In this document: positions 33,736 through 40,046 of the stretch, in pieces
Position numbering within the stretch: the stretch's first letter is position 1
How the letters are laid out: each line of letters begins with the position of its first letter
Assembly (NCBI GenBank): GCA_963833655.1
Contig: CAWHYL010000007.1
Span: 434,001 to 498,000 of the forward strand
DNA: 64,000 nucleotides
Origin: 3-1-20CM-4-69-9 sp963833655
Lineage (GTDB): Bacteria > Actinomycetota > Thermoleophilia > Gaiellales > Gaiellaceae
Direction of reading: 5' to 3'
Program-made: the position numbers and the translations under genes
The notes under the pieces: generated by a model
Seen by the model: the letters and a program-made list of their open reading frames with translations, nothing else
What the model was told of the DNA's origin: nothing
Databases searched by the model: none

Positions 33736-34251
33736 GTGCACGAGCTCGCCGGCGGGCTCTGGACGTGGACCGCGCCTCATCCCGAGTGGAACGAGGACCC
33801 GAACTGGGGCCCCGAGGTGCGATCGTACGCATTGCGGGCGGACGCCGGGGTGATCCTGTTCGACCCCGTCGCGCCGCCGCAGGAGCTGCTCGGCGGAGGC
33901 GTGGTGGTCGCGCTGACTTCCGAGTGGCACGGCCGCGACGCGCAGAAGCTCGGCCTGCCGATCTGCGGCGACGCCCTGCCGCGTGAGGTGACGGCGCAGC
34001 CGGCCTTCTTCCCCGGCGAGCGCACGCTCTGGATTCCGGGACAGAACGCCCTCGTCGCCGGCGACTCGCTGCCCGACGGCGGTGCGATCCCGGACGAGTG
34101 GCTCGAGTCGGAGTGGGCGAAGGCGACGCGCGACGAGTACAACGAGAAGCTGCGGCCGCTGCTGGACCTGCCGATCGAGCTCCTCCTGCCGACGCACGGC
34201 GACCCCGTGCTCGACGGCGCTCAGGACAGGCTCAGGCGCGCACTCTCCTGA
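33736..34251 (+). CDS. Metallo-beta-lactamase-fold-like protein without the canonical metal motif
   Basis: About 171 residues: GLWTWTAPHPEWN at the start, SYALRADAGVILFDPVAPP (the strand where MBL proteins read I.DT), then VVVALTSEWHGRDAQKLGLP at the place of HxHxDH, FFPGERTLWIPGQNALVAGDSLPDG and LPTHGDPVLDGA at the end. The overall order is that of small MBL hydrolases, but only one His remains in the first metal motif, so it may be inactive or use another centre. GTG 33736 is chosen from the -10 spacing; GTG 33727 is the alternative. Confidence 0.65.
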   Translation: MHELAGGLWTWTAPHPEWNEDPNWGPEVRSYALRADAGVILFDPVAPPQELLGGGVVVALTSEWHGRDAQKLGLPICGDALPREVTAQPAFFPGERTLWIPGQNALVAGDSLPDGGAIPDEWLESEWAKATRDEYNEKLRPLLDLPIELLLPTHGDPVLDGAQDRLRRALS

Positions 34252-35014
34252 GGAACTCCTCGACGGCCTTCCGGCCTTCGTCGCCGTAGTCGCACGTCAG
34301 CTCGTTGACGTACATGTCGATGAAGCGCGACGCGTCGTCGTAGCCCAGGTCGCGCGCGAACCCGAGTGCGTACCGGGTTGCCTCGTCGCGGTGCGCGAGC
34401 CCGGCATTGATCGAATCGAGCAGGACGTCTGACAGGACGTCGCGCCGCGGCACGTCGCGGCGGACCACGTTCACGCCGAGCGGCAGCGGCAGCCCCGTCT
34501 CCAGCAGCCACCACTCGCCCAGGTCGAGCACCTTCGCCAGCCCTTCCTCGGCGTACGTGAGCTGGCCTTCGTGGATGAGCAGGCCCGCGTCCGCGCGGCC
34601 CGACTTCACCTCGTCGAGGATCCGGTCGAACGCGAGCGTGCGGTGGGGGAAGTCGGGGCCGAGCGCCATCCCGAGCACCCGGAACGCCGTCGTCAACCGC
34701 CCGGGAACGACGACCTCCGTGTCGCCCAACCGCGCGAGCGTCAACGGTTCGCGCGCAACGACGATCGGTCCGTAGCCGGAGCCGATCGACGCGCCGTGCG
34801 GGAGCAGGTCGTAGCGGTCCTCCACGAGCGGGTATGTCGCCATCGACAGCGCCGTGACTTCGAGCCGCGCCTCGAGCGCCCATTCGTTCAGCACCTGGAT
34901 GTCCTCGGGCACGAGCTCGAACTCGAACCCGCGCGCGTCGACGTTCCCCGTCGCGAGGCCCCAGACCATGAACGCGTCGTCGGGGTCGGCGGAATGCCCG
35001 ATCCGGACCAGCAC
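34232..35014 (-). CDS. mqnD: 1,4-Dihydroxy-6-naphthoate synthase (futalosine menaquinone pathway)
   Basis: MqnD converts cyclic dehypoxanthinyl futalosine to 1,4-dihydroxy-6-naphthoate, a late soluble step of menaquinone synthesis. The 260-residue protein has the periplasmic-binding-protein-like fold, IGHSADPDDAFMVWGLA at the N-terminus and ALSMATYPLVEDRYDLLPHG followed by SIGSGYGPIVVARE, which separates MqnD from MqnA. It starts with GTG behind TAGGCT at seven bases. Neighbours are not menaquinone genes, so the rest of the pathway must be elsewhere. Confidence 0.88.
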   Translation of the reverse strand: MLVRIGHSADPDDAFMVWGLATGNVDARGFEFELVPEDIQVLNEWALEARLEVTALSMATYPLVEDRYDLLPHGASIGSGYGPIVVAREPLTLARLGDTEVVVPGRLTTAFRVLGMALGPDFPHRTLAFDRILDEVKSGRADAGLLIHEGQLTYAEEGLAKVLDLGEWWLLETGLPLPLGVNVVRRDVPRRDVLSDVLLDSINAGLAHRDEATRYALGFARDLGYDDASRFIDMYVNELTCDYGDEGRKAVEEFLRRVRA

Positions 35015-35021
35015 GGACCGC

Positions 35022-35031
35022 AGCCTAGACT
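35022..35031. promoter_or_regulatory. Overlapping divergent -10 boxes (AGCCTAGACT)
   Basis: The plus-strand box TAGACT (35026-35031) and minus-strand box TAGGCT (35022-35027) share the central TA. Spacing to the starts is six and seven bases, so mqnD and the DtxR-type regulator would both be leaderless and mutually exclusive at initiation. Confidence 0.6.
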
Positions 35032-35037
35032 GTGCGC

Positions 35038-35475
35038 GTGGCGAAGCCCGCGCTAACCGACGCGATCCAGGACTACCTGCGCGAGATCTACAAGCTCGGC
35101 GCGGACGGCGGCCGCGTGTCGGTGACGGCGCTGGCGAAGCGGCAAGGGGTGTCGCCCGCGTCGGCCAGCGCGATGGTGAAGAAGCTCGCGGCGCTCGGCC
35201 TCGCGGTCCACGAGCCGTACCGCGGGATCACGCTGACGACCGGCGGCGAGAAGGTCGCGCTCGAGGTCATCCGCCACCATCGCCTGCTCGAGCTCTACCT
35301 TGCGGAGACGCTCGGGCTCGACGTCGACGACGTGCATGCGGAAGCGGAGCGGCTCGAGCACGTCATCTCGGAGGAGCTGGAGCAGCGCATCGACCGGGCG
35401 CTCGGCTTCCCGACGCACGACCCGCACGGCGACCCGATTCCCGACGCGAACCTGAAGTGGCCGCGCGCGAGCTAG
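35038..35475 (+). CDS. DtxR/MntR-family metal-dependent transcriptional regulator
   Basis: About 145 residues: an N-terminal winged helix (IQDYLREIYKLGADGGRVSV, then LAKRQGVSPASASAMVKKLA as the recognition region) and a dimerisation/metal domain (VIRHHRLLELYLAETLGL, HAEAERLEHVISEELEQRI). No C-terminal SH3 or FeoA domain is present, as in MntR-size proteins. It probably senses manganese or iron; no transporter lies beside it. GTG 35038 matches the leaderless box; a GTG two codons earlier is the alternative. Confidence 0.88.
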   Translation: MAKPALTDAIQDYLREIYKLGADGGRVSVTALAKRQGVSPASASAMVKKLAALGLAVHEPYRGITLTTGGEKVALEVIRHHRLLELYLAETLGLDVDDVHAEAERLEHVISEELEQRIDRALGFPTHDPHGDPIPDANLKWPRAS

Positions 35476-35505
35476 AGGGCGACCGGCAGGCCCACAGTGG
35501 CCGGA

Positions 35506-35581
35506 GGTTAGTGCGAGCGCAGCCGCACTAACCGGAGGCCGACCTCACGCGTGCGGGGACGGCGAAGCCGCCCCCGCACGC
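35506..35581. repeat. Two strong intergenic hairpins after the DtxR-type gene
   Basis: Hairpin A: GGTTAGTGCG (35506-35515) with CGCACTAACC (35524-35533). Hairpin B: GCGTGCGGGG with CCCCGCACGC (35549-35581, GAA near the tip). They sit between convergent genes and next to three-hairpin element copy 2, giving five stems in 190 bases. Probably transcription termination or REP-like sequence. Confidence 0.55.
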
Positions 35582-35611
35582 GGACCACAGCCTCCGCCAA
35601 GCACCGTTGAA

Positions 35612-35695
35612 GCACGCGGGCTCAGCCCGCGTGCGTTTCTCCGCGAAGCGGCGTACCCCACATCGAGCGAAAGCGAAGCTTTCGCTCGACGCGCG
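35612..35695 (-). repeat. Three-hairpin intergenic element, copy 2
   Basis: Read on the minus strand it starts at the base after the TAA of the 114-residue protein. Hairpin 1 is GAGCGAAAGC/GCTTTCGCTC, then GGTACGCCGCTTCGCG, then hairpin 3 GCACGCGGGC-TGA-GCCCGCGTGC. Same order and orientation relative to the stop codon as copies 1 and 3. Confidence 0.7.
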
Positions 35696-36040
35696 TTAGC
35701 GGTGACCGAAGAACCAGCGCTCGAGCGGCTTCAGCATCTCGTCCCTCGTGAACGGCCGGAGATGCTCGGGCCGGCCGTCCTGCTCGGACACGCTGCAGTC
35801 GTCCTCGAGCGCCTCGTTCGCCGCCAGGAGGCAATCGTCGAGCTCGTAGCCTTCGAAGACGTAGTCGTCGCGGCGCGGCTCGTCGCTCGAGCGGTGCTGC
35901 GGGTTGACGGCGCGGCCGACGGCCCAGAGCGCACCCGCCTTGCGTTCGACCCAGATGACGATCATCTCGTCGACGCCCGCGTCGTCGACGCCGTGAACGA
36001 TCCGTTCGGCGAAGCGGCCCTCCGTCGATTTCCGCCTCAC
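35696..36040 (-). CDS. Small protein of unknown function (114 residues)
   Basis: Acidic alpha/beta protein: RRKSTEGRFAERIVHGVDDAG, EMIVIWVERKAGALWAVGRAV, DYVFEGYELDDCLLAANEALE and a C-terminal FTRDEMLKPLERWFFG. No family recognised. GTG 36040 is preferred over TTG 36055 because TATCCT lies six bases upstream of it and the TTG falls inside the promoter. Divergent from the 87-residue protein. Confidence 0.65.
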   Translation of the reverse strand: MRRKSTEGRFAERIVHGVDDAGVDEMIVIWVERKAGALWAVGRAVNPQHRSSDEPRRDDYVFEGYELDDCLLAANEALEDDCSVSEQDGRPEHLRPFTRDEMLKPLERWFFGHR

Positions 36041-36046
36041 GAAGCA

Positions 36047-36056
36047 AGGATACAAT
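36047..36056. promoter_or_regulatory. Overlapping divergent -10 boxes (AGGATACAAT)
   Basis: Minus-strand TATCCT (36047-36052) and plus-strand TACAAT (36051-36056) share TA. Gaps to GTG 36040 and ATG 36064 are six and seven bases. Same ANNNTANNNT layout as at 35022. Confidence 0.6.
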
Positions 36057-36063
36057 CGTCCGG

Positions 36064-36327
36064 ATGCAGCGACTCCCGAGCTTGCTGCGCTCGCCGTTCT
36101 CGTTCCTCTTCACGCGGTCGAGCACCGAGGACCGGGTCGCGGCGTACGTCATCCGCGAGCACGGCCGCGGCCGCGGCCTGAACGAGATCCTCGAGGACCG
36201 CTACGTGCAGAACCGGCTCACGCCGCAGCAGCGGCTACGCCTCCTCGACCGCCCCGAGGTCATCCAGGCCCTCGGCGACGAGACGGTCGAGGACACGCGA
36301 CGTGACCTCGAGTCAGCGCGCGGCTGA
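36064..36327 (+). CDS. Small protein of unknown function (87 residues)
   Basis: A basic, helical protein: SLLRSPFSFLFTRSSTEDRVAA, VIREHGRGRGLNEILEDRYV, QNRLTPQQRLRLLDRPEVIQAL. The middle resembles a short DNA- or RNA-binding helix pair, but nothing specific can be claimed. Its last codons (SARG, stop) lie in the first unit of the 113-bp tandem repeat, so that unit begins inside the gene. Confidence 0.6.
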   Translation: MQRLPSLLRSPFSFLFTRSSTEDRVAAYVIREHGRGRGLNEILEDRYVQNRLTPQQRLRLLDRPEVIQALGDETVEDTRRDLESARG

Positions 36328-36652
36328 CGGTTCGAATCGAACGCCGACCAAGCTCTGCGGTTTAGACGGTCGCACGCGCAAAGCCCGCGCGACCTCTCTG
36401 CGGCGCCGCCAAGTCGGCGCCTCGATCAGCGCGCGGCTGACGGTTCGAATCGAACGCCAACCAAGCTCTGCGGTTTAGACGGTCGCACGCGCAAAGCCCG
36501 CGCGACCTCTCTGCGGCGCCGCCAAGTCGGCGCCTCGATCAGCGCGCGGCTGACGGTTCGAATCGAACGCCAACCAAGCTCTGCGGTTTAGACGGTCGCA
36601 CGCGCAAAGCCCGCGCGACCTCTCTGCGGCGCCGCCAAGTCGGCGCCTCGAG
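36313..36652. repeat. Three tandem copies of a 113-bp unit
   Basis: Units start at 36313, 36426 and 36539 (period 113). Units 2 and 3 appear identical over the part compared, and unit 1 differs at a single base noticed (GCCGACC for GCCAACC). Each holds a palindrome around TTCGAATCGAA, hairpin GGTCGC/GCGACC, the spacer TCTCTGC and hairpin GGCGCCG/CGGCGCC. It fills the gap between the 87-residue gene and the ornithine cyclodeaminase-like gene; the flanks at both ends carry TCAGCGCGCG, so the unit ends look like recombination junctions. No gene is seen in it. Confidence 0.9.
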
Positions 36653-37564
36653 TCAGCGCGCGCCGGCTAGCTCGACGACCTTCGCCGCGGCGGCGATGTC
36701 CCAGGCGGCGATCCCGTTGGACTTGAAGACGACGATGTCGTCCGGCGACTGACGCCCGGGCAGCTCGCCCGCGACGACCTCGTGCAGCTCGTGCACCTCG
36801 AGCCAGTCGAGCACGCCGCCCTCAACCGGCTCGATCAGGTCGGCGGCTTCCAGCCGCGCCTGCTCGAGCCAGTCACAGCAGACGAGGGACGCCCGCTCGA
36901 GCACAACGTTGTCGAGCTCACGCGAGCGGCCGTTGTTCGCGCCCGCGGCACAGACGAGCGACCCGGGCTTCAGCCACTCCCCCCGTAGCACGGGGTCGCG
37001 CGACGTCGTGATCGTCACGACGACATCCTGCGCGGCCGCGTCGCGGTGGCTCTCGCCCGGCTCCGCGCCGACGCGCTTGCAGAAGTCGCTCAGGTTGCGA
37101 GCGGTGCGGCAGTAGGCGACGACGTGGTCGATCTGCGGCAGCGCCGCGCGGATGCACGCAACCTGTGTCTCGGCCTGGTCGCCGCAGCCGATCACACCGA
37201 GCGTGGTCGCACCTGGGCGCGCGAGATGCTTTGCGGCAACCCCGCTCGCGGCACCCGTGCGCAACCGACCGAGCCGATCCGCCTCGATGACGGCCACGAG
37301 CTCGGGCCGCCGGGTCGAGAACAACGCGACGACGAACGCTGCGCCGTCGGCGAAACCGGCGTAGACCTTCGCCCCGGCGTAGCCGAGCTCGAGATCGGAC
37401 GCCGCCATGTCCGCAAGCCGGCCCTCCTCGAGCTCGAGCCGGCGGCGAGGCGCGATGTGGACGGCGCCCGTCGCCATCCGCCGAAAGCACGCCTCGACCG
37501 CGTCGACCGTGTCCGCCGGCGTGAGCAACTCCTGAACGTCGTCTTCGGAGAGATAGAGCGACAG
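36653..37564 (-). CDS. Ornithine cyclodeaminase/mu-crystallin family protein; probable CTG start
   Basis: About 303 residues with the family's Rossmann core: RTGAASGVAAKHLARPGATT, GVIGCGDQAETQVACIRAALP (NAD(P) binding) and VVVTITTSRDPVLRGEWLKPG. Members are ornithine cyclodeaminases, alanine dehydrogenases or imine reductases; the substrate is unclear. The first canonical start (TTG 37528) would cut the conserved LSLYLSEDDVQELL strand and helix. CTG 37564, with AAGGA nine bases before it, restores it. It follows the DUF421 gene closely and is probably co-transcribed. Confidence 0.8.
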   Translation of the reverse strand: MSLYLSEDDVQELLTPADTVDAVEACFRRMATGAVHIAPRRRLELEEGRLADMAASDLELGYAGAKVYAGFADGAAFVVALFSTRRPELVAVIEADRLGRLRTGAASGVAAKHLARPGATTLGVIGCGDQAETQVACIRAALPQIDHVVAYCRTARNLSDFCKRVGAEPGESHRDAAAQDVVVTITTSRDPVLRGEWLKPGSLVCAAGANNGRSRELDNVVLERASLVCCDWLEQARLEAADLIEPVEGGVLDWLEVHELHEVVAGELPGRQSPDDIVVFKSNGIAAWDIAAAAKVVELAGAR

Positions 37565-37569
37565 GGCGC

Positions 37570-38010
37570 CTAATCCTTCGTGATGAAGCTGATCTTGCCG
37601 CTCGTCTCGAGCACAGCCCAGCGAATCTGCTCGAACGAGTCAATCTGCTGGAAGCGAGCCTCGGCTGCGATCTCCTCCTGCGTCAAGCGGTTTCGCCGGA
37701 GGTTGCGCTCGATCACGTTCCCGTCTTCGATGAGGATCACCGGCTGCCCTTCGAGCACCGGACGGAGAGCCTGGAAGCGCCACGGGAGATACGAGACGAG
37801 AACGGTCAGCACGGCGATCGTCCCGACGGCCAATCCCATGCCCGTCACCGAGAAATCGTTCTGTGTGACTCCCTGCTGCACGAGGTCGCCGATCGTCACG
37901 AGCAGGATGAGGTCGAATGGCTCGAGCGAGCTCAGCTCGCGACGTCCCACGATACGCGTCAGCAGCATGATGAACACGAACGCGACGGCTGCACGGATGA
38001 CGATGTCCAT
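37570..38010 (-). CDS. DUF421 (YetF-like) membrane protein
   Basis: 146 residues: three N-terminal helices (VIRAAVAFVFIMLLTRIVG; LEPFDLILLVTIGDLVQQGV is the DUF421 signature) and a soluble C-terminal domain (VLEGQPVILIEDGNVIERNL, RLTQEEIAAEARFQ). Function unknown; homologues are linked to spore and stress physiology in Bacillus. The start is adjacent to the stop of the upstream membrane-anchored protein, so the two likely work together. Confidence 0.82.
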   Translation of the reverse strand: MDIVIRAAVAFVFIMLLTRIVGRRELSSLEPFDLILLVTIGDLVQQGVTQNDFSVTGMGLAVGTIAVLTVLVSYLPWRFQALRPVLEGQPVILIEDGNVIERNLRRNRLTQEEIAAEARFQQIDSFEQIRWAVLETSGKISFITKD

Positions 38011-38531
38011 TAGGGGAAGATGGTGATCGTCCGATTGATGCTTGTCAGCAGCGTGTCGCCGTCGTAGAGCGCGACGTTCTGCGATCGTCGACCGACGTTG
38101 GTCGGGTTCACCTGCAGCTGCATGAAGAAGAGGTACGTCGTTCCCGCGCGGATATGACCGAGCGTGAACAGCAGCTTGCCGTTGCGACTTGCCTCGCCGA
38201 TCGGCCCCGGCTCGATCGTGTTGATCGTCGTCCCTTCGATCCAGCCCGGATCGAGCTCGAGCATCGCGTTCTTCAGGTCCTCGTGAGCATCGATGGTGAA
38301 GCGCGCTTCGTAGATGAGGCCGCCGCGCAAACGGGTTGGCGCGTAGAGCTTCAGCGACGCGGCCGGGGCTGCGGCCTGTGACGTCTGCGGCCGCTGTCCG
38401 AAGACGTTGAGCAGCCCCGCGAGCAGGAAGAGCGACACCAGCGCGAGCAGCGCGCGGCGAATCGGAACCTCGCGCCTGCCGGCCTCGTCGCGATTGCGGC
38501 GCAGCGTCAGAAACGCAGGCGTGTTCGCCAT
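38010..38531 (-). CDS. Membrane-anchored protein upstream of the DUF421 gene
   Basis: 173 residues with one N-terminal membrane helix (IRRALLALVSLFLLAGLLNVFG) after a basic cytoplasmic tail, and an extracytoplasmic beta-rich domain (LYAPTRLRGGLIYEARFTI; LDPGWIEGTTINTIEPGP). The pattern recurs next to DUF421 genes as far as I can judge, but the function is unknown. It overlaps the DUF421 gene by one base. Confidence 0.65.
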   Translation of the reverse strand: MANTPAFLTLRRNRDEAGRREVPIRRALLALVSLFLLAGLLNVFGQRPQTSQAAAPAASLKLYAPTRLRGGLIYEARFTIDAHEDLKNAMLELDPGWIEGTTINTIEPGPIGEASRNGKLLFTLGHIRAGTTYLFFMQLQVNPTNVGRRSQNVALYDGDTLLTSINRTITIFP

Positions 38532-38571
38532 GCAGCAGCGTTCGCGCTGTACGGCCGCTTCCCTACGCCGC

Positions 38572-38577
38572 TACACT
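38572..38577 (+). promoter_or_regulatory. -10 box TACACT of the tRNA-Arg gene
   Basis: TANNNT box ending 14 bases before the mature 5' end, a normal distance for a tRNA transcript with a short leader. Confidence 0.4.
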
Positions 38578-38591
38578 GGTGCGGCTTCAGA

Positions 38592-38664
38592 GCGCCCGTA
38601 GCTCAGGGGATAGAGCGCAGCCCTGCGGAGGCTGAGGTCGCATGTTCGAATCATGCCGGGCGCA
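38592..38664 (+). tRNA. tRNA-Arg, anticodon GCG
   Basis: Full cloverleaf: acceptor GCGCCCG/CGGGCGC, D arm GCTC/GAGC with loop AGGGGATA, anticodon stem CAGCC/GGCTG with loop CTGCGGA, variable AGGTC, T arm GCATG/CATGC with loop TTCGAAT, discriminator A. The anticodon (38625-38627) is GCG, reading CGC and CGU. C35 and the discriminator A fit arginine identity. Most bacteria read these codons with ACG (inosine), so a G34 form is unusual. CCA is not encoded. The last 14 bases are antisense to the end of the YgfZ-like gene. Confidence 0.9.
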
Positions 38665-39364
38665 TCTTCGCGTGTCCCGCGCCGGCCGCGAGCACGGCAT
38701 CGTCGGGGACGTCGACGCGCACGTACCCGAGCGCGACGCCGTTCGCGGCGCTCGTGATGCGCCCCACCCTCTTCTCGCCGAGAACGAGCTCGTCGCCGGC
38801 CGCTGCACCGCCGGAGATGTCGAGGATGCGGAGGCGACGGTTGACCTTGCCGCGGAAGTGCTGGCGCGCGATCGGCTCCTGCCCGGGATAGCAGCCCTTG
38901 CTGAAGCTGATGTGCGTCTCCTCGAGCCCGGCCTCCGCCGGCAGGATCGAGTCGTCGAGCTCGTTGCCCCAGCGCGGGATGCGCGACTCGATGCGCCAGC
39001 GCTCGAGCTCTTCGTCGCTCGCGTCCTCCCCCGCGGGGCGCTCGTCCAGCACCTCGTCGCCGCCGAGCACGAGCCACGACTCGTGCTGCTCCGGCTCGAT
39101 CTCGACCTTCGCCGCGAAGCGCGCGCGCAGCAGCTGCGCGCGCAGCGCCTCGCCGAGCTCCGGCTCCGTCAACAGGAGGAAGTCCTGCGGGTCGCGGCGC
39201 ACGATGCGAAGCGGCGCGATGATCCGCGCCTTCGGCGTCAGCAGCAACGCCTCGCAGCTGTCCGCCGCAGTGACGTCGTTCGAGACCATCCGCTGCAGGA
39301 AATCCTCGGCGTCCGGTCCCGACACGCGAAGGTACGCACGCGGACGAAACGCAACGCTGGCCAT
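38651..39364 (-). CDS. YgfZ/GcvT-family folate-binding protein
   Basis: 237 residues. The signature KGCYPGQEPIARQHFRGK carries the conserved Cys; the N-terminus (YLRVSGPDAEDFLQRMVSND) and RWRIESRIPRWGNEL are also typical. YgfZ proteins bind tetrahydrofolate and assist iron-sulfur cluster enzymes, including radical SAM proteins. Shorter than E. coli YgfZ (326 residues), as usual for actinobacterial forms. Leaderless: TACACT lies seven bases before the ATG. Its final codons overlap the tRNA on the other strand. Confidence 0.88.
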   Translation of the reverse strand: MASVAFRPRAYLRVSGPDAEDFLQRMVSNDVTAADSCEALLLTPKARIIAPLRIVRRDPQDFLLLTEPELGEALRAQLLRARFAAKVEIEPEQHESWLVLGGDEVLDERPAGEDASDEELERWRIESRIPRWGNELDDSILPAEAGLEETHISFSKGCYPGQEPIARQHFRGKVNRRLRILDISGGAAAGDELVLGEKRVGRITSAANGVALGYVRVDVPDDAVLAAGAGHAKMRPA

Positions 39365-39370
39365 CGGAAC

Positions 39371-39377
39371 TAGTGTA
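39371..39377. promoter_or_regulatory. Overlapping divergent -10 boxes (TAGTGTA)
   Basis: Plus strand TAGTGT (39371-39376, eight bases to ATG 39385) and minus strand TACACT (39372-39377, seven bases to ATG 39364) overlap almost fully. Confidence 0.5.
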
Positions 39378-39384
39378 GGTCGGC

Positions 39385-39996
39385 ATGTCGCTCTTCCGGG
39401 GAAAGGCGGAGCAGAAGCTGGTCGAGCGCGGCCTCGATCCGGCGCGGCTTCCGCCGGGCCAGTACCTGACTGAGAAGTGGCCGGTGCTGCACGCCGGCAC
39501 CGTGCCGCGGACCGACCTTGCGACGTGGGACTTCAAGGTCTTCGGCGAGGCCGAAGAGCCGCTCACGCTCACCTACGAGGCGCTGCAGGCGCTCCCGCAG
39601 ACGGAGATGACCGTCGACATCCACTGCGTCACGCGCTGGAGCCGCTTCGACACGAGCTTCAAGGGCGTGCACTGGCGCGAGCTGGCGAAGCTCGTCCGGC
39701 CGAAGGCGACCGCGCGCTTCGTGCTGGCCCACGCAGAGCAGGGCTTCACGTCAAACGTGCCGCTCGATGCGCTCGAGGACGACGACGCGTTGATCGCGTG
39801 GGAGGCGGACGGTGCGCCGCTCGAGCCAGAGCACGGTTGGCCGCTCCGGCTCGTGGTGCCGTCACGGTACTTCTGGAAGAGCGCGAAGTGGCTGCGCGGG
39901 CTCGAGCTCCTCGCTACCGATCAGCCGGGGTTTTGGGAGCGCTACGGCTACAACAACGACGCAGATTTCTGGAAAGAGCAGCGCTATAGCTTCTGA
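39385..39996 (+). CDS. Sulfite oxidase/YedY-family molybdopterin oxidoreductase, cytoplasmic form
   Basis: 203 residues with the Mo-ligand cysteine in VDIHCVTRWSRFDTSFKGV (Cys81), LVVPSRYFWKSAKWLRGLEL and a C-terminal Trp-rich segment (GFWERYGYNNDADFWKEQRY). Such proteins bind Moco and reduce or oxidise small sulfur or S/N-oxide substrates. There is no Tat or Sec signal, so it is probably cytoplasmic, unlike MsrP (YedY). No haem partner lies nearby. Substrate unknown. Confidence 0.88.
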   Translation: MSLFRGKAEQKLVERGLDPARLPPGQYLTEKWPVLHAGTVPRTDLATWDFKVFGEAEEPLTLTYEALQALPQTEMTVDIHCVTRWSRFDTSFKGVHWRELAKLVRPKATARFVLAHAEQGFTSNVPLDALEDDDALIAWEADGAPLEPEHGWPLRLVVPSRYFWKSAKWLRGLELLATDQPGFWERYGYNNDADFWKEQRYSF

Positions 39997-40046
39997 GGTA
40001 CCCTCCTCGACCTAACGGAGGGGTAGCACATAGAGGGGGGAGATCA

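Noticed and set aside
36330..36350. tRNA gene suggested by the GGTTCGAATCG T-arm-like sequence in the tandem repeat
   Set aside because: No matching acceptor, D or anticodon arms around it; the sequence is a simple palindrome.
36313..36652. CRISPR array
   Set aside because: Units are near-identical over the whole 113 bp with no variable spacers, and no cas genes are present.
38571..39572. Open frame on the minus strand across the tRNA ending with an IRTCDLSLRRAALYPLSYGR-like peptide
   Set aside because: This is the well-known false protein made by translating the antisense of a tRNA gene; it also runs antisense or out of frame to the YgfZ-like gene.
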